From positions 1-55,509 of the forward strand of contig JAAFKE010000023.1 in the NCBI GenBank assembly GCA_013298215.1: a stretch of 55,509 bases of DNA, in the 5' to 3' direction. The stretch's first letter is position 1. Every line of letters starts with the position of its first letter. Under the pieces are notes generated by a model, which worked only from the letters and a program-made list of their open reading frames with translations, did no database searches and was not told the origin of the DNA. Position numbers and translations under genes: made by a program. This stretch comes from Cytophagales bacterium (lineage in GTDB: Bacteria > Bacteroidota > Bacteroidia > Cytophagales > Spirosomataceae). Of this stretch, positions 27,290 through 35,730 are shown one piece after another.

Positions 27290-28432
27290 ATGCCCGATTT
27301 ATCGAAACTACAACCCGCCACGCAGGCCATCCACGCGGGCAACTCCATTGGGGCGGCATCGGGGGCGGTGGTGCCACCCATGGTGCTTTCGACCACGTTT
27401 GAGCGCGGCCACGACGGCCTCTCCTACCCAGGCGGTTTTGTGTACTCGCGCTACGACGCTCCCAACCGACAAAGCCTCGAAACCAAATTAGCGTTGTTAG
27501 AAAACGGCACCGAGGCCGTTTGTTTTGCGTCGGGCATGGCGGCCATTGCGGCGGTGCTGCACGCGCTGGGGCCTGGTTGCCACGTTGTCGTTCCAGACGA
27601 TGTCTATTTTGGCGTGAGGGGTATCGTCGAAAAACTGTACGCGCCGTGGGGAATGACGTTTTCTTACGTTGATATGACCGACTTACCAACCGTCGAAGCC
27701 GCCATTCAAAAAAACACCCGCCTCATTTGGATCGAAACACCGTCGAACCCCGAACTCAAAATCACTGACATTGAGGCGATTGTGAAAATAGCCCAGCCAA
27801 GGGGTATTCTGACGGGTTGCGACAACACCTGGGCAACCCCCTATTTTCAGCAACCGCTGGCTTTGGGCGTGGACGTGTCGATGCACTCTACCACCAAATA
27901 CCTCGGCGGCCACAGCGACCTGCTGGGGGGCGTTCTGATTTTTAGGGAACAAACGCCACTATCGGACTTTGCACGCACCTACCAGAAAGCGGGCGGAGCC
28001 GTGCCGTCGGCGTTCGATTGCTGGCTGCTGGGGCGTAGTCTGGCCACTTTTGCCGCCCGAATGCCCATTCATGCCAGCAACGCCGCGCAGCTGGCCGCGT
28101 ATTTGTCGGCGCATCCGCGCGTGGAGCGGGTGCTGTACCCTGGCCTCGTTGCCGATCCCTACCACCAGGTTGCAAAAAAACAAATGAAGGGTGGTTTCGG
28201 CGGAATGCTGTCGGTGCTACTGAAAGGAGACCAAGCCAACGCGCTGGCCGTGGCCACTAAGCTGCAATTGTTTAAGCACGCCACCAGTTTGGGCGGCGTA
28301 GAAAGTTTAATCGAACACCGCAAATCGGTTGAAGGGCCAACCTCGCTCACGCCCGACAACCTGCTGCGAATATCGGTGGGTATTGAGGCGATCGAAGACC
28401 TACTCGCCGATTTTGGGCAGGCTCTCGGCTGA
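27290..28432 (+). CDS. Cystathionine gamma-synthase/lyase family PLP enzyme
   Basis: A Cys/Met-metabolism PLP enzyme of 380 residues. The PLP lysine is K203 in MHSTTKYLGGHSD. YSRYDAPNR near residue 51 and the FASGMAAI phosphate-binding region are family marks, as is the C-terminal HATSLGGVESLIEHR stretch. Members perform gamma-synthase, gamma-lyase or beta-lyase reactions in methionine and cysteine metabolism, and sequence alone does not separate metB from metC/cgl reliably, so no symbol is given. It is divergent from icmF. Its last 33 bp overlap the convergent DUF4230 gene. Confidence 0.88.
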   Translation: MPDLSKLQPATQAIHAGNSIGAASGAVVPPMVLSTTFERGHDGLSYPGGFVYSRYDAPNRQSLETKLALLENGTEAVCFASGMAAIAAVLHALGPGCHVVVPDDVYFGVRGIVEKLYAPWGMTFSYVDMTDLPTVEAAIQKNTRLIWIETPSNPELKITDIEAIVKIAQPRGILTGCDNTWATPYFQQPLALGVDVSMHSTTKYLGGHSDLLGGVLIFREQTPLSDFARTYQKAGGAVPSAFDCWLLGRSLATFAARMPIHASNAAQLAAYLSAHPRVERVLYPGLVADPYHQVAKKQMKGGFGGMLSVLLKGDQANALAVATKLQLFKHATSLGGVESLIEHRKSVEGPTSLTPDNLLRISVGIEAIEDLLADFGQALG

Positions 28433-29089
28433 TGCCCCCGCCAAAAGCGGCTTGGGCTCGGCCAGCAGCTCTTGGTATTGGGTGTAGCGGTCTAATTCTT
28501 TCTGATTGGCCTCGGTTAGGCGCATTTCTACGTCCCAGTGCATGGAGGCCGCCAACTGATAGACCATAAATTGAATTTGGTTGTTGGCAATTCTCGGCAG
28601 GTCGCTTTGCAGAGCTTTGTCGTTCATTTGTTGCTTGGCATCGTTGAGCAAGTTGGTGTAATCTTGCGGGTTGAACCGATTGAGCCAGCCGTGTTCGATG
28701 TCATAAAACTTGTAATCGGTGTCGATAGAAAGCACCTCGGGAGCTGGAAACGACTCGATGACCATCCGCTTGGTGGCATCGTCCATTCTGAGCTTCACCT
28801 TCGCAAAATCAAAGCCAACCAGCACTTTTGCCTTGGCAATAATCAACGCTTTTTTGTTGTCGCTCAACACATAAAATACTTTTTTTTGGTCCTCAAAAGT
28901 ATAAATTTCCGAAAAATAACCCTCGGCCATCACCACCTTAAAAACCTTTTCGATGCGCTCCAAAAGTATTGTTGCATCTTTTGTGACAACATTAGCTGAC
29001 CGTTTGGCGTATAAAAAATAAAAGACCCCCGCTCCCACTGCCGTGCCAACGGCCAACAATAAAATCGAAAAAAGCAACGTAGAGAACAT
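28400..29089 (-). CDS. DUF4230 membrane-anchored protein
   Basis: 229 residues: one N-terminal membrane segment (LLFSILLLAVGTAVGAGVFYF), then a soluble domain with the DUF4230 pattern (ILLERIEKVFKVVMAEGYFSEIYTFEDQKK..., KALIIAKAKVLVGFDFAKV, YDIEHGWLNRFNPQDY). DUF4230 proteins are widespread in Bacteroidetes and Firmicutes with no assigned role. The gene converges on the trans-sulfuration gene with a 33-bp tail overlap, so the transcripts are antisense there. Downstream of its own start lies the lipase-like gene, on the same strand 60 bp away. Confidence 0.8.
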   Translation of the reverse strand: MFSTLLFSILLLAVGTAVGAGVFYFLYAKRSANVVTKDATILLERIEKVFKVVMAEGYFSEIYTFEDQKKVFYVLSDNKKALIIAKAKVLVGFDFAKVKLRMDDATKRMVIESFPAPEVLSIDTDYKFYDIEHGWLNRFNPQDYTNLLNDAKQQMNDKALQSDLPRIANNQIQFMVYQLAASMHWDVEMRLTEANQKELDRYTQYQELLAEPKPLLAGASAESLPKIGE

Positions 29090-29148
29090 ACTTAGACAAT
29101 CAACTAAAAGTGAGATACTCGTTGCTACTGCCCCGAGCCAAGTGCCAA

Positions 29149-30330
29149 CTACATGGCGTTCATGGTGGCAAAAAACTGGAAAGTCCCCAACAGATAATCG
29201 CCGATGCCCGACGAATGGTCTTTGCCTGGCAGCGGCACGAGTACCACATTGGTGGCACCCCTTTTGCGCATGGCATCGAAGGCATTCTGAGAATTAAAAA
29301 AGAAAACGTAGGTGTCTTTGTCGCCGTGGAAAAGCCGCGTGGGCGTTTTTGGCTTCCAATCAAACACATCGTTGTCTTTCACGGCGTTCATAAATGGCGC
29401 ATCAGTGCCGTCTAATATACCTTTTTTGAATGGATCGAGGAAAAGGTCGGCCAAGTTGCCTGGCAGGGTCACGTTTTGCTGGAGCGACTGCACTTGGGTG
29501 GCGTAAGGTTCTTTAAAATACGTGTTCATTGGTCGGTTCAGCCCATAAACGCGGTTGTAAGTGAGCAGCGTCCAGATGTAAGACGAATTAAAATTGGCCT
29601 CGCCGTTGGTTTTGTTGGAGAGCAGAAACTTGGTGAAGGCCGTTTTGTCGTATGCCCCCGCCCCGCAGCTCGATGCCCTGAGGTCGAACTCCGTCGGAAA
29701 GTCCTCTTCGATTTTTTTCTGTAAACTCATCGTAGCAAAACCACCCTCCGAGTACCCACCAATAAACAGTTTATTGTTCCACTGAATGTTCTCTTTTTTC
29801 AGAAATTCTTTCGAGGCGCGGAGCATATCCAAACACGCCGAGGCCAAACTGGCGCGGTGCTCGTAGGGATGCGGCAGGGTTTTAGAGGCGCCGTAGCCAA
29901 TGTAGTCGGGCGCAACGACTATGTACCCCTGCGAAGCAAACAACGAGCCCGCCAGGTAGGTTTCGCTCCCAAACTGGAAGTTAGACGGCGCCTGAGCGTC
30001 GTCGCGGATCGTACCGTGTTGCAGGCTGGCCATGGTCATTGCACCTTTCGGATTGAGCGGCACAATCACCGACCCCGATGCCTGAATGTCGGTGCCGTCG
30101 GTGCCTTTGGTTTTATAAACAATCTTGTACGCCTTCACGCCGTCTTGCACCGTGCTGGCCAACGTTCGGTCAATCAGCCCGAGCTGTAGCGTCAGTGTTT
30201 CTTTGGTCACTTGGGTAATCAGGTTGTTGCTCACCAAATACTGATCGGCGGCGGCCGGGTCGGTGGTTTTGCCGCAGCTAACCAAAAATAGCACAAAGCA
30301 AACCCCAATGATGCGATTTATATTTTTCAT
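29149..30330 (-). CDS. Alpha/beta-hydrolase lipoprotein (secreted lipase/esterase-like)
   Basis: 393 residues. The N-terminus carries a lipoprotein signal with lipobox LVSCG (cysteine near residue 19), so the protein should be lipid-anchored in the envelope. The nucleophile elbow GGYSEGG (GxSxG) and the preceding VAPDYIGYGAS, plus a C-terminal KDHSSG with a likely catalytic histidine, give an alpha/beta-hydrolase fold close to secretory lipases and feruloyl-esterase-like enzymes. Substrate is unknown. It probably shares the minus-strand arrangement with the ligase upstream but is separated from it by a hairpin. Confidence 0.75.
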   Translation of the reverse strand: MKNINRIIGVCFVLFLVSCGKTTDPAAADQYLVSNNLITQVTKETLTLQLGLIDRTLASTVQDGVKAYKIVYKTKGTDGTDIQASGSVIVPLNPKGAMTMASLQHGTIRDDAQAPSNFQFGSETYLAGSLFASQGYIVVAPDYIGYGASKTLPHPYEHRASLASACLDMLRASKEFLKKENIQWNNKLFIGGYSEGGFATMSLQKKIEEDFPTEFDLRASSCGAGAYDKTAFTKFLLSNKTNGEANFNSSYIWTLLTYNRVYGLNRPMNTYFKEPYATQVQSLQQNVTLPGNLADLFLDPFKKGILDGTDAPFMNAVKDNDVFDWKPKTPTRLFHGDKDTYVFFFNSQNAFDAMRKRGATNVVLVPLPGKDHSSGIGDYLLGTFQFFATMNAM

Positions 30331-30351
30331 AAAAAGTTAAAGGATAAAAGT

Positions 30352-30387
30352 ATGGTTGAGCCAACCAACGCTGGTTGGCTCAACCAT
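30352..30387. terminator. Long perfect hairpin between ligase and lipase genes
   Basis: 16-bp perfect inverted repeat (ATGGTTGAGCCAACCA and its complement) with a 4-nt loop ACGC, downstream of the minus-strand acyl-CoA ligase. The U tract on that strand is weak (CTTTTATCC), so it may also act as an RNA-processing element. Confidence 0.6.
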
Positions 30388-30419
30388 AAAAACGCAAAAA
30401 TGAGCCGTTTGTTTTATAT

Positions 30420-32075
30420 TTATTCCCAAACTATGGTCTCTTTTACTTCGTACCAAGGCTCCAACTTAGGGCCAAAAGTATTTTCGATCACATTGCGTTT
30501 TATTTTCATAGTGGGGGTCATCATGTTGTTTTCGACCGTCCACATATCGCGCAGCACCACAATTTTTTTCACGCGTTCATACGATTTAAGTTTTGGGTTC
30601 AACTCGGCGAGTGTTGTGGCGAGGCTTTCGGTGACTGTGGCGCGGTCGGCGGCACGCCCCAAATCCGACAGCACTACCAACGCTACGGGTTGCGGCAGGT
30701 TTTGGCCCGCCACGCAGATTTGTTCGATGAAGTTGTTTTCGGCAAAACCAAACTCAATCTGGGCGGGAGCCACGTACTCGCCCTTTTGGGTTTTGTACAT
30801 TTCTTTTACGCGCCCCGTAATTTTGAGGTAGCCGTCGCGGTCAATCTCCCCCACATCGCCCGTATGAATCCAATTGTCTTGGTCAATCGCTTCGGCGGTT
30901 ATGGTCGGTTCTTTGTAATAACCTGCCATGTTCCAGGCCGAGCGCGTACAAATCTCACCCGTCACCTGGTCTATTTTCACTTCCATGTCGGGGTACAACT
31001 TTCCGACCGTTCCATCTCTAATATCCGACGTGGGCATCATGCAGACCGCCCCCAAGTTTTCGGTCATTCCGTAGGCTTCCTGAATAACCACGCCCAAGCG
31101 CCGGTACCACTGAATGAGCGACGCCGGCATAGGTGCCGCCCCCGTCATAATCACTTTTGCGTCGTTGAGCCCCAGTCCCTGCCGTATTTTTTTCTTGATG
31201 ATGGAGTTGATAATCGGTATCCGCAGGTAACGGTCTAACTTGGGTTGGGGCATTTTAGAAAGTACGCCCATCTGAAACTTACTCCATATCCGGGGCACTG
31301 CCAAAAAGTGCGTAGGCCGAGCCGCCGCCAAATTGCGGGCAAACGATTCGAGCGTTTCGGCAAAATAGACGGTTCCACCCGTGATGATACTTGTTACCTC
31401 CACCAAGTTGCGCTCGGCTACGTGGCAAAGCGGCAGGTAAGAAAAGAAACGCGTCTCCGAAATATCGTGCCGCAACATTTTGCTGGTACTCACCACGCCG
31501 TGCGCCAACGCGCCGTGGGTCATCATCACACCTTTGGGATTGCCAGTGGTGCCAGACGTATAAATAATCGTAAAAAGATCGGTCATCGGGGGCTTTATGG
31601 TGCCCTCCATCGGTTTATAATTGGCCAAAATGTCGTTCCATTGCGCGTGGGAGGCATCGGGGTTATAAACTGGAAAAGAAATGCAGTGCACACTGGCGGG
31701 TATGCCAGGCTTCATGCTTTTCCAGTCGTCCAGTTTCCCAATAAAGCAAACGGCACAACCGCTGTGAACCAAAACTTGGTTGATTTGGTCGCCAGTAAGG
31801 GTCGGATAAAAGGGCAGCGAGATGTGGCCAGCCAGCAGAATAGCCATATCGGCAATGATCCATTCGGCGCAGTTTTTAGACACCAGGCCAATGTTGCTCC
31901 GGGGCGGCAACCCCAACGAATTAAGATAGGTGGCCAGCGTTCTTGCCTGGCGGCCTGCTTCGGCCCACGTAAAATCGCGGAAGGTATCGCCGAAGGGCTG
32001 GCGCAAATATACCTTATCGGGCTGAGTGCTTTCCCACTCTTGGAAATATTCGACGATCGTTTTAGGCTCGGCCAT
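30420..32075 (-). CDS. Long-chain acyl-CoA synthetase (AMP-forming ligase)
   Basis: 551 residues of the ANL superfamily, activating fatty acids with ATP and CoA. The P-loop motif YTSGTTGNPKGV (near residue 165), AYGMTEN, the ITGRVKEMYKTQKGEYVAP hinge region and TGDVGEIDRDGYLKI are all present. The lengthy AMP-binding domain architecture with the AERNLVEV stretch resembles FadD15/FAA-type long-chain ligases. The ATG at 32075 (MAEPKTIVEYF) is chosen; an upstream ATG at 32114 or the longer frame to 32216 would add a basic, poorly conserved extension. Lipid activation fits the neighbouring lipase-like gene, though a shared operon is not certain. Confidence 0.88.
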   Translation of the reverse strand: MAEPKTIVEYFQEWESTQPDKVYLRQPFGDTFRDFTWAEAGRQARTLATYLNSLGLPPRSNIGLVSKNCAEWIIADMAILLAGHISLPFYPTLTGDQINQVLVHSGCAVCFIGKLDDWKSMKPGIPASVHCISFPVYNPDASHAQWNDILANYKPMEGTIKPPMTDLFTIIYTSGTTGNPKGVMMTHGALAHGVVSTSKMLRHDISETRFFSYLPLCHVAERNLVEVTSIITGGTVYFAETLESFARNLAAARPTHFLAVPRIWSKFQMGVLSKMPQPKLDRYLRIPIINSIIKKKIRQGLGLNDAKVIMTGAAPMPASLIQWYRRLGVVIQEAYGMTENLGAVCMMPTSDIRDGTVGKLYPDMEVKIDQVTGEICTRSAWNMAGYYKEPTITAEAIDQDNWIHTGDVGEIDRDGYLKITGRVKEMYKTQKGEYVAPAQIEFGFAENNFIEQICVAGQNLPQPVALVVLSDLGRAADRATVTESLATTLAELNPKLKSYERVKKIVVLRDMWTVENNMMTPTMKIKRNVIENTFGPKLEPWYEVKETIVWE

Positions 32076-32279
32076 TGTCGGTTCTTTTAGGTTATGGTTC
32101 GTTCTATTTGGCATTTCATTTGACTCCAAAAATAGTACTAAAAAACGAAAAAATAGCCATTTTATTGGCCAATTAAGTAACAAAGTCGCGTTTTGAACGC
32201 GTGAACGTGCGCCCACAACACCGATCTAAGCCCCAGTACGGTGAGACTTAGTGATACACGCAACCCTCAAAAGCACAAA

Positions 32280-32307
32280 ATTCGACGCTGCCAAGGCAAC
32301 GTCGAAT
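32280..32307 (-). terminator. Terminator of the sigma/anti-sigma operon
   Basis: Imperfect hairpin (ATTCGACGCTGCC with GGCAACGTCGAAT, loop AA) after the DUF4097 gene; the minus strand continues TTTTGTGCTTTT. Confidence 0.65.
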
Positions 32308-32334
32308 CATTATTTTTTAACCTAAACTATTTTT

Positions 32335-33363
32335 TTATTTGCCCCCCGCTTTTTTCTTCCGAAGGTAAATGTTGCCGTTTGATGCGTTGATAAAAACTTT
32401 TACCCCGCCGCCATTAATGCTCCCATCGACGGCGTTGGGGTCTGGATGGTCGTTGATGTTGGCAAAATCCCAGGCTTTGTTGTCGCCGTTTTTAGATATA
32501 AATATTTGTGGCGATGGCGGCATGACGATCCCGTACTTTTTGGTGAGTGTGCTGGTTTTTGTCTTCGTGGCCACGTCCACTTTATCAGTTTCCAGCACCT
32601 CGTTTATAATTACCTCCACCGCTCCGTCGTTTTTAGAGCCTTCTACTTCGGCGAGCGCGTCGGGCTGTTGCTTTTTGCTTTCTGGCTTAATGGGCGTTAG
32701 TTCCCAGTCCGTAAAAACATCCCCAAACGCCGATTTAAGGTAAAGCGTTGCCTTGCTGTCGGCGGGCAGGGTCACATCTACGGGGCTGTGGGAGGTAATT
32801 GAGTGGGGGGCTTTCTGGCTGACGGAGCCGTAGTTTATCTTTACTTTCCCCCAGCCCGCGTAGCAAACCAGTGGGCCAGAAATATCGTCCAAATTAATGG
32901 CGGTGTGGTTTGCTTTGAGTTCAATCTCGCCCGAAAGCCCGCTGATGTTCCACTTGTTGTTCCAAATATTTTCGTTCTCACTGATCGAAACTGCCACCTC
33001 CCTCGGGATTTTTATGCTCACGTTTCCGTAATATTTATTTTTGGGGACTGTTATTTTCAGCACATTCCCTGTCTCCTGCACCCCCACCCCAAAGCCCGTA
33101 TTGTCGGCAATACCATTGTTGCCCGACACCATTTTGAGCCCCTCGGCCTCCTTCGGAAAACCCTCAGAATTGGTGCGTTCGGCCTCGATAATGACCTCAT
33201 CGCCGTCGTAGCCAGTTACCTTAATGGCGTTCTGGTACACCAAAATAGACACTTTTTTGTCTTTGCCAGTAAATTTAATTTTAAAAGGCGAGCCCTCTTG
33301 GCCAAACGATGCAGTGGCCACCAACAGGGCCAACACAGCTGATACATTCATGATCTTCAACAT
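32335..33363 (-). CDS. DUF4097-like secreted beta-helical protein
   Basis: 342 residues with a signal peptide ending near SFGQ (about residue 22). The body alternates short beta strands (VSIKIPREVAVSISEN, GEIELKANHTAINLDDISG, GKVKINYGSVSQ), the pattern of the DUF4097 / putative auto-transporter adhesin head family. Such genes often end sigma/anti-sigma operons in Bacteroidetes, and here it follows the HEAT-type protein by 12 bp. The cellular role is unknown; a periplasmic or surface location is inferred from the signal peptide. Confidence 0.7.
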   Translation of the reverse strand: MLKIMNVSAVLALLVATASFGQEGSPFKIKFTGKDKKVSILVYQNAIKVTGYDGDEVIIEAERTNSEGFPKEAEGLKMVSGNNGIADNTGFGVGVQETGNVLKITVPKNKYYGNVSIKIPREVAVSISENENIWNNKWNISGLSGEIELKANHTAINLDDISGPLVCYAGWGKVKINYGSVSQKAPHSITSHSPVDVTLPADSKATLYLKSAFGDVFTDWELTPIKPESKKQQPDALAEVEGSKNDGAVEVIINEVLETDKVDVATKTKTSTLTKKYGIVMPPSPQIFISKNGDNKAWDFANINDHPDPNAVDGSINGGGVKVFINASNGNIYLRKKKAGGK

Positions 33364-33375
33364 GGCAATACACGG

Positions 33376-34215
33376 TTAAATGGTTAATAAACTGATACTT
33401 TCCTGAATTTTTTCTTTCACAATCGCGTCCGTTTGCGCGTTTTCGAGGAGCGTTTGCATTTGGGGCAAGGCTCGTTTTTCGCGCATCGAAACCAGACTTT
33501 CAATCACCGACAGCTGCAAAATCGGATCCGACTGCTGGTTGAGGGTTTTCATTAGGGCATTGCGCACCATTTGGCTGTTGCCAAACCTGGCCAATGCCTC
33601 AACGGCGGCCAAGCGCACGTTGGCGTTGGGGTCTTCGTTGAGCGTTTTTATGAGCACCTCAATAACTTGCGCATCGACCCGGTCAAAATCGAGGGCGTAG
33701 TTCACCGCCTTGATGCGCTCCGATGGCGAGTCTTTTTTGAGCATCGACAGCATGAGCAATTGCTTTGTTTCTTGCATTTGTTGCTTCAAATCGGCTATTT
33801 CGGCCAAAATTGGGCTGTTTTTTTCTACCCTCGGTGTTTTGGTTTTGGCAACAAACACCACTGGCGCGGGGCTTGCCTTTGGTTCGTCAAGCGGTTGGGC
33901 AGCGGTTGGTTTACTTTGTTTTGAGGGAGCCAATCCAATTTTTTCAGTGTCCCTCAACAGTGCCACATTGTTTGGTGGCGGTTCGGCCCCAGGCGCACTA
34001 TCTGTGAACCGTCCCAGCCAAAAAGCACCCACGCAGGCCGCCGCCGCCACAGAAATTTGCGCCCAACGCGGCCACAAATTCCGTTTGGCTGTTTTGATGG
34101 GGCTTTGGGTCTTTGCGTTTTTTAGCAGGGCATAAAAACGGTCGTCCAACTCGGCGGGTGGGTGTTGCTGGGTGGGCTTCCTAAACCACGGAATGTCGTC
34201 AATATGTTGGCTCAT
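33376..34215 (-). CDS. Putative anti-sigma factor with membrane segment and HEAT repeats
   Basis: 279 residues. The N-terminal ~48 residues (DDIPWFRKPTQQHPPAELDDRFYALL) look like a cytoplasmic sigma-binding region. One membrane segment follows (WAQISVAAAACVGAFWLGRF), then a proline-rich linker, and at about 150-279 HEAT-like helical repeats (ALDFDRVDAQVIEVLIKTL, NVRLAAVEALARFGN). It is coupled to the sigma gene by a 4-bp overlap, the normal layout of ECF sigma/anti-sigma pairs. The HEAT domain outside the membrane probably senses or binds a partner. The assignment as anti-sigma is by context. Confidence 0.72.
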   Translation of the reverse strand: MSQHIDDIPWFRKPTQQHPPAELDDRFYALLKNAKTQSPIKTAKRNLWPRWAQISVAAAACVGAFWLGRFTDSAPGAEPPPNNVALLRDTEKIGLAPSKQSKPTAAQPLDEPKASPAPVVFVAKTKTPRVEKNSPILAEIADLKQQMQETKQLLMLSMLKKDSPSERIKAVNYALDFDRVDAQVIEVLIKTLNEDPNANVRLAAVEALARFGNSQMVRNALMKTLNQQSDPILQLSVIESLVSMREKRALPQMQTLLENAQTDAIVKEKIQESISLLTI

Positions 34216-34733
34216 TGGTCTGCAATTTGAAAATACGCTTCTCTTAATTTATGAATGGCTCGGTGAACCCGCACCTTGACGGCGGCGACCGAACAGCCCA
34301 AAATTTCGGCAATTTGGTCATACTTCATTTCCTCGTATCGGCTCAAAATGAGCACCTCGCGGTGGTCTTCGGTGAGCGAATCTAAGGCCAGGCGCACTGT
34401 TTGCTGCTGGTGGTGCGCCTCGTCGTTTTGTTCGTCGGCCACCAAATGGGCGGCCTCCAAGGCATCGACTGGCACAAAATTCTTGAACTGGTCGCGCATG
34501 CAGTTTCGGGCAATGCAATAGAGCCAAGTCCTAAAAACAGCGTCCGTTTTGAACGATTCTCGGTAGCGCAGCAATCGGTAAAAAACCTGCTGCACAGCAT
34601 CGCTTGCCTGGTCGCGGTCGTAGCGGTGATACAGGAAAAAATTGAACAAAGGTTTTTTGTAGCGCTCATACAGCACCGCAGCCTTGTCCAAATCTCCCGC
34701 CTTCACGGCAATCATAGCGTACTCGTCGGTCAT
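34212..34733 (-). CDS. ECF-family RNA polymerase sigma-70 factor
   Basis: 173 residues with sigma region 2 (about 20-90: LYERYKKPLFNFFLYH, ASDAVQQVFYRLLRY, FRTWLYCIARNCMRDQ) and region 4 (about 112-165: ALDSLTEDHREVLILSRYEEMKYDQIAEIL, SVAAVKVRVHRAIHKL), without region 3, as in extracytoplasmic-function sigma factors. It heads a three-gene minus-strand operon with a membrane anti-sigma-like protein and a DUF4097 protein. Autoregulation is likely for such operons, but no matching promoter pair could be picked. Confidence 0.92.
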   Translation of the reverse strand: MTDEYAMIAVKAGDLDKAAVLYERYKKPLFNFFLYHRYDRDQASDAVQQVFYRLLRYRESFKTDAVFRTWLYCIARNCMRDQFKNFVPVDALEAAHLVADEQNDEAHHQQQTVRLALDSLTEDHREVLILSRYEEMKYDQIAEILGCSVAAVKVRVHRAIHKLREAYFQIADQ

Positions 34734-34851
34734 TCAAGTGGTATTTGCTGTTCAGTAAACAAGGTTACTCAAAAACGTCGGTAAGGTTACAGGCTTTTGC
34801 ATTAAATTGCGAAATTGTTAGACCTACGTTTTACCGCCCTAACCCCACAAA

Positions 34852-35550
34852 ATGAGCTACGAAATACAATCACGCAAAATATTGAGTTGGGCCGAAGAGG
34901 ATCGTCCCCGCGAGAAACTCATGCAAAAAGGACGCACCGCCCTGACCGAGGCCGAGCTCATTGCGATTCTCATTGGTTCGGGAACGGTCGAACTATCGGC
35001 GGTCGATGTGTCGAAAATGGTCTTAGCCCAGGCCGGCAATAACTTGAACAACCTGGCAAAAATGGGTTTGAAAGACCTAATCAAGGTAAAAGGCATCGGC
35101 GAGGCGAAGGCAATAACAATTATTGCCGCCTTAGAACTCGGGCGCAGGCGCAGAGAAACCGAGCAAGTAGTTAGACCAAAAATAGGGAGTTCGCAGGATG
35201 CCTACTTGGAAATTAAGCATCACTTGTTGGATTTGCCCCACGAAGAATTTTGGGTGCTGTTGCTAAACCGCGCAAACCAAGTTATTAGGCCCGTGCAGAT
35301 TAGCCAAGGAGGGGTTTCGGGGACGGTGGTCGATCCGAAGATGATATTTAAAGTTGCCATTGAGCACCTGGCCAGCTCGATTATACTCGCCCACAACCAC
35401 CCTTCGGGCAACCTCACGCCGAGCCAGGCCGACAAAGACATTACCGCAAAAGTGAAGCAGGCGGGAAAAATATTAGACCTACCAGTGCTGGATCACCTGA
35501 TCGTGACGGACAGTGCCTATTTTAGCTTTGCCGACGAGGGCATATTTTAG
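34852..35550 (+). CDS. radC: RadC family JAB/MPN domain protein
   Basis: 232 residues. An N-terminal helix-hairpin-helix region (GLKDLIKVKGIGEAKA, about 75-90) precedes a JAMM metalloprotease-like domain with the metal motif HNHPSGNLTPSQAD at 181-194. Full length for RadC. The old DNA-repair designation is doubtful and the real function is not settled. It stands alone on the + strand, divergent from the sigma operon. Confidence 0.93.
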   Translation: MSYEIQSRKILSWAEEDRPREKLMQKGRTALTEAELIAILIGSGTVELSAVDVSKMVLAQAGNNLNNLAKMGLKDLIKVKGIGEAKAITIIAALELGRRRRETEQVVRPKIGSSQDAYLEIKHHLLDLPHEEFWVLLLNRANQVIRPVQISQGGVSGTVVDPKMIFKVAIEHLASSIILAHNHPSGNLTPSQADKDITAKVKQAGKILDLPVLDHLIVTDSAYFSFADEGIF

Positions 35551-35556
35551 CGGATA

Positions 35557-35667
35557 CTAAAACTTACCGTCCCACTTCCGCTCTTTTTTCTCCAGATACT
35601 TTCCAATAACATACGAAACGCTGAGGAGTACTACAAAGAAAACGATTGTTACGATGTTCATTAACAT
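35557..35667 (-). CDS. 36-residue single-pass membrane microprotein
   Basis: ATG at 35667, stop at 35557. The peptide is mostly one hydrophobic segment (IVTIVFFVVLLSVSYVIG) followed by a strongly basic tail (KYLEKKERKWDGKF), the layout of small inner-membrane proteins with a cytoplasmic C-terminus. It lies between radC (convergent) and hisB (same strand, about 63 bp upstream), so it may be the last gene of the hisB transcript. A second ATG two codons on is an alternative start. I do not recognise a family. Confidence 0.45.
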   Translation of the reverse strand: MLMNIVTIVFFVVLLSVSYVIGKYLEKKERKWDGKF

Positions 35668-35730
35668 GATAATAGCTATTTTGGTGATTAAAATGCAAAT
35701 TTACTGCTTGAAGTCGGTATAAAAAAACGT

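Noticed and set aside
31245-32090. 281-codon + strand ORF opposite the acyl-CoA ligase
   Set aside because: The sense frame carries the complete set of ligase motifs; the antisense product is arginine/histidine-rich with no domain.
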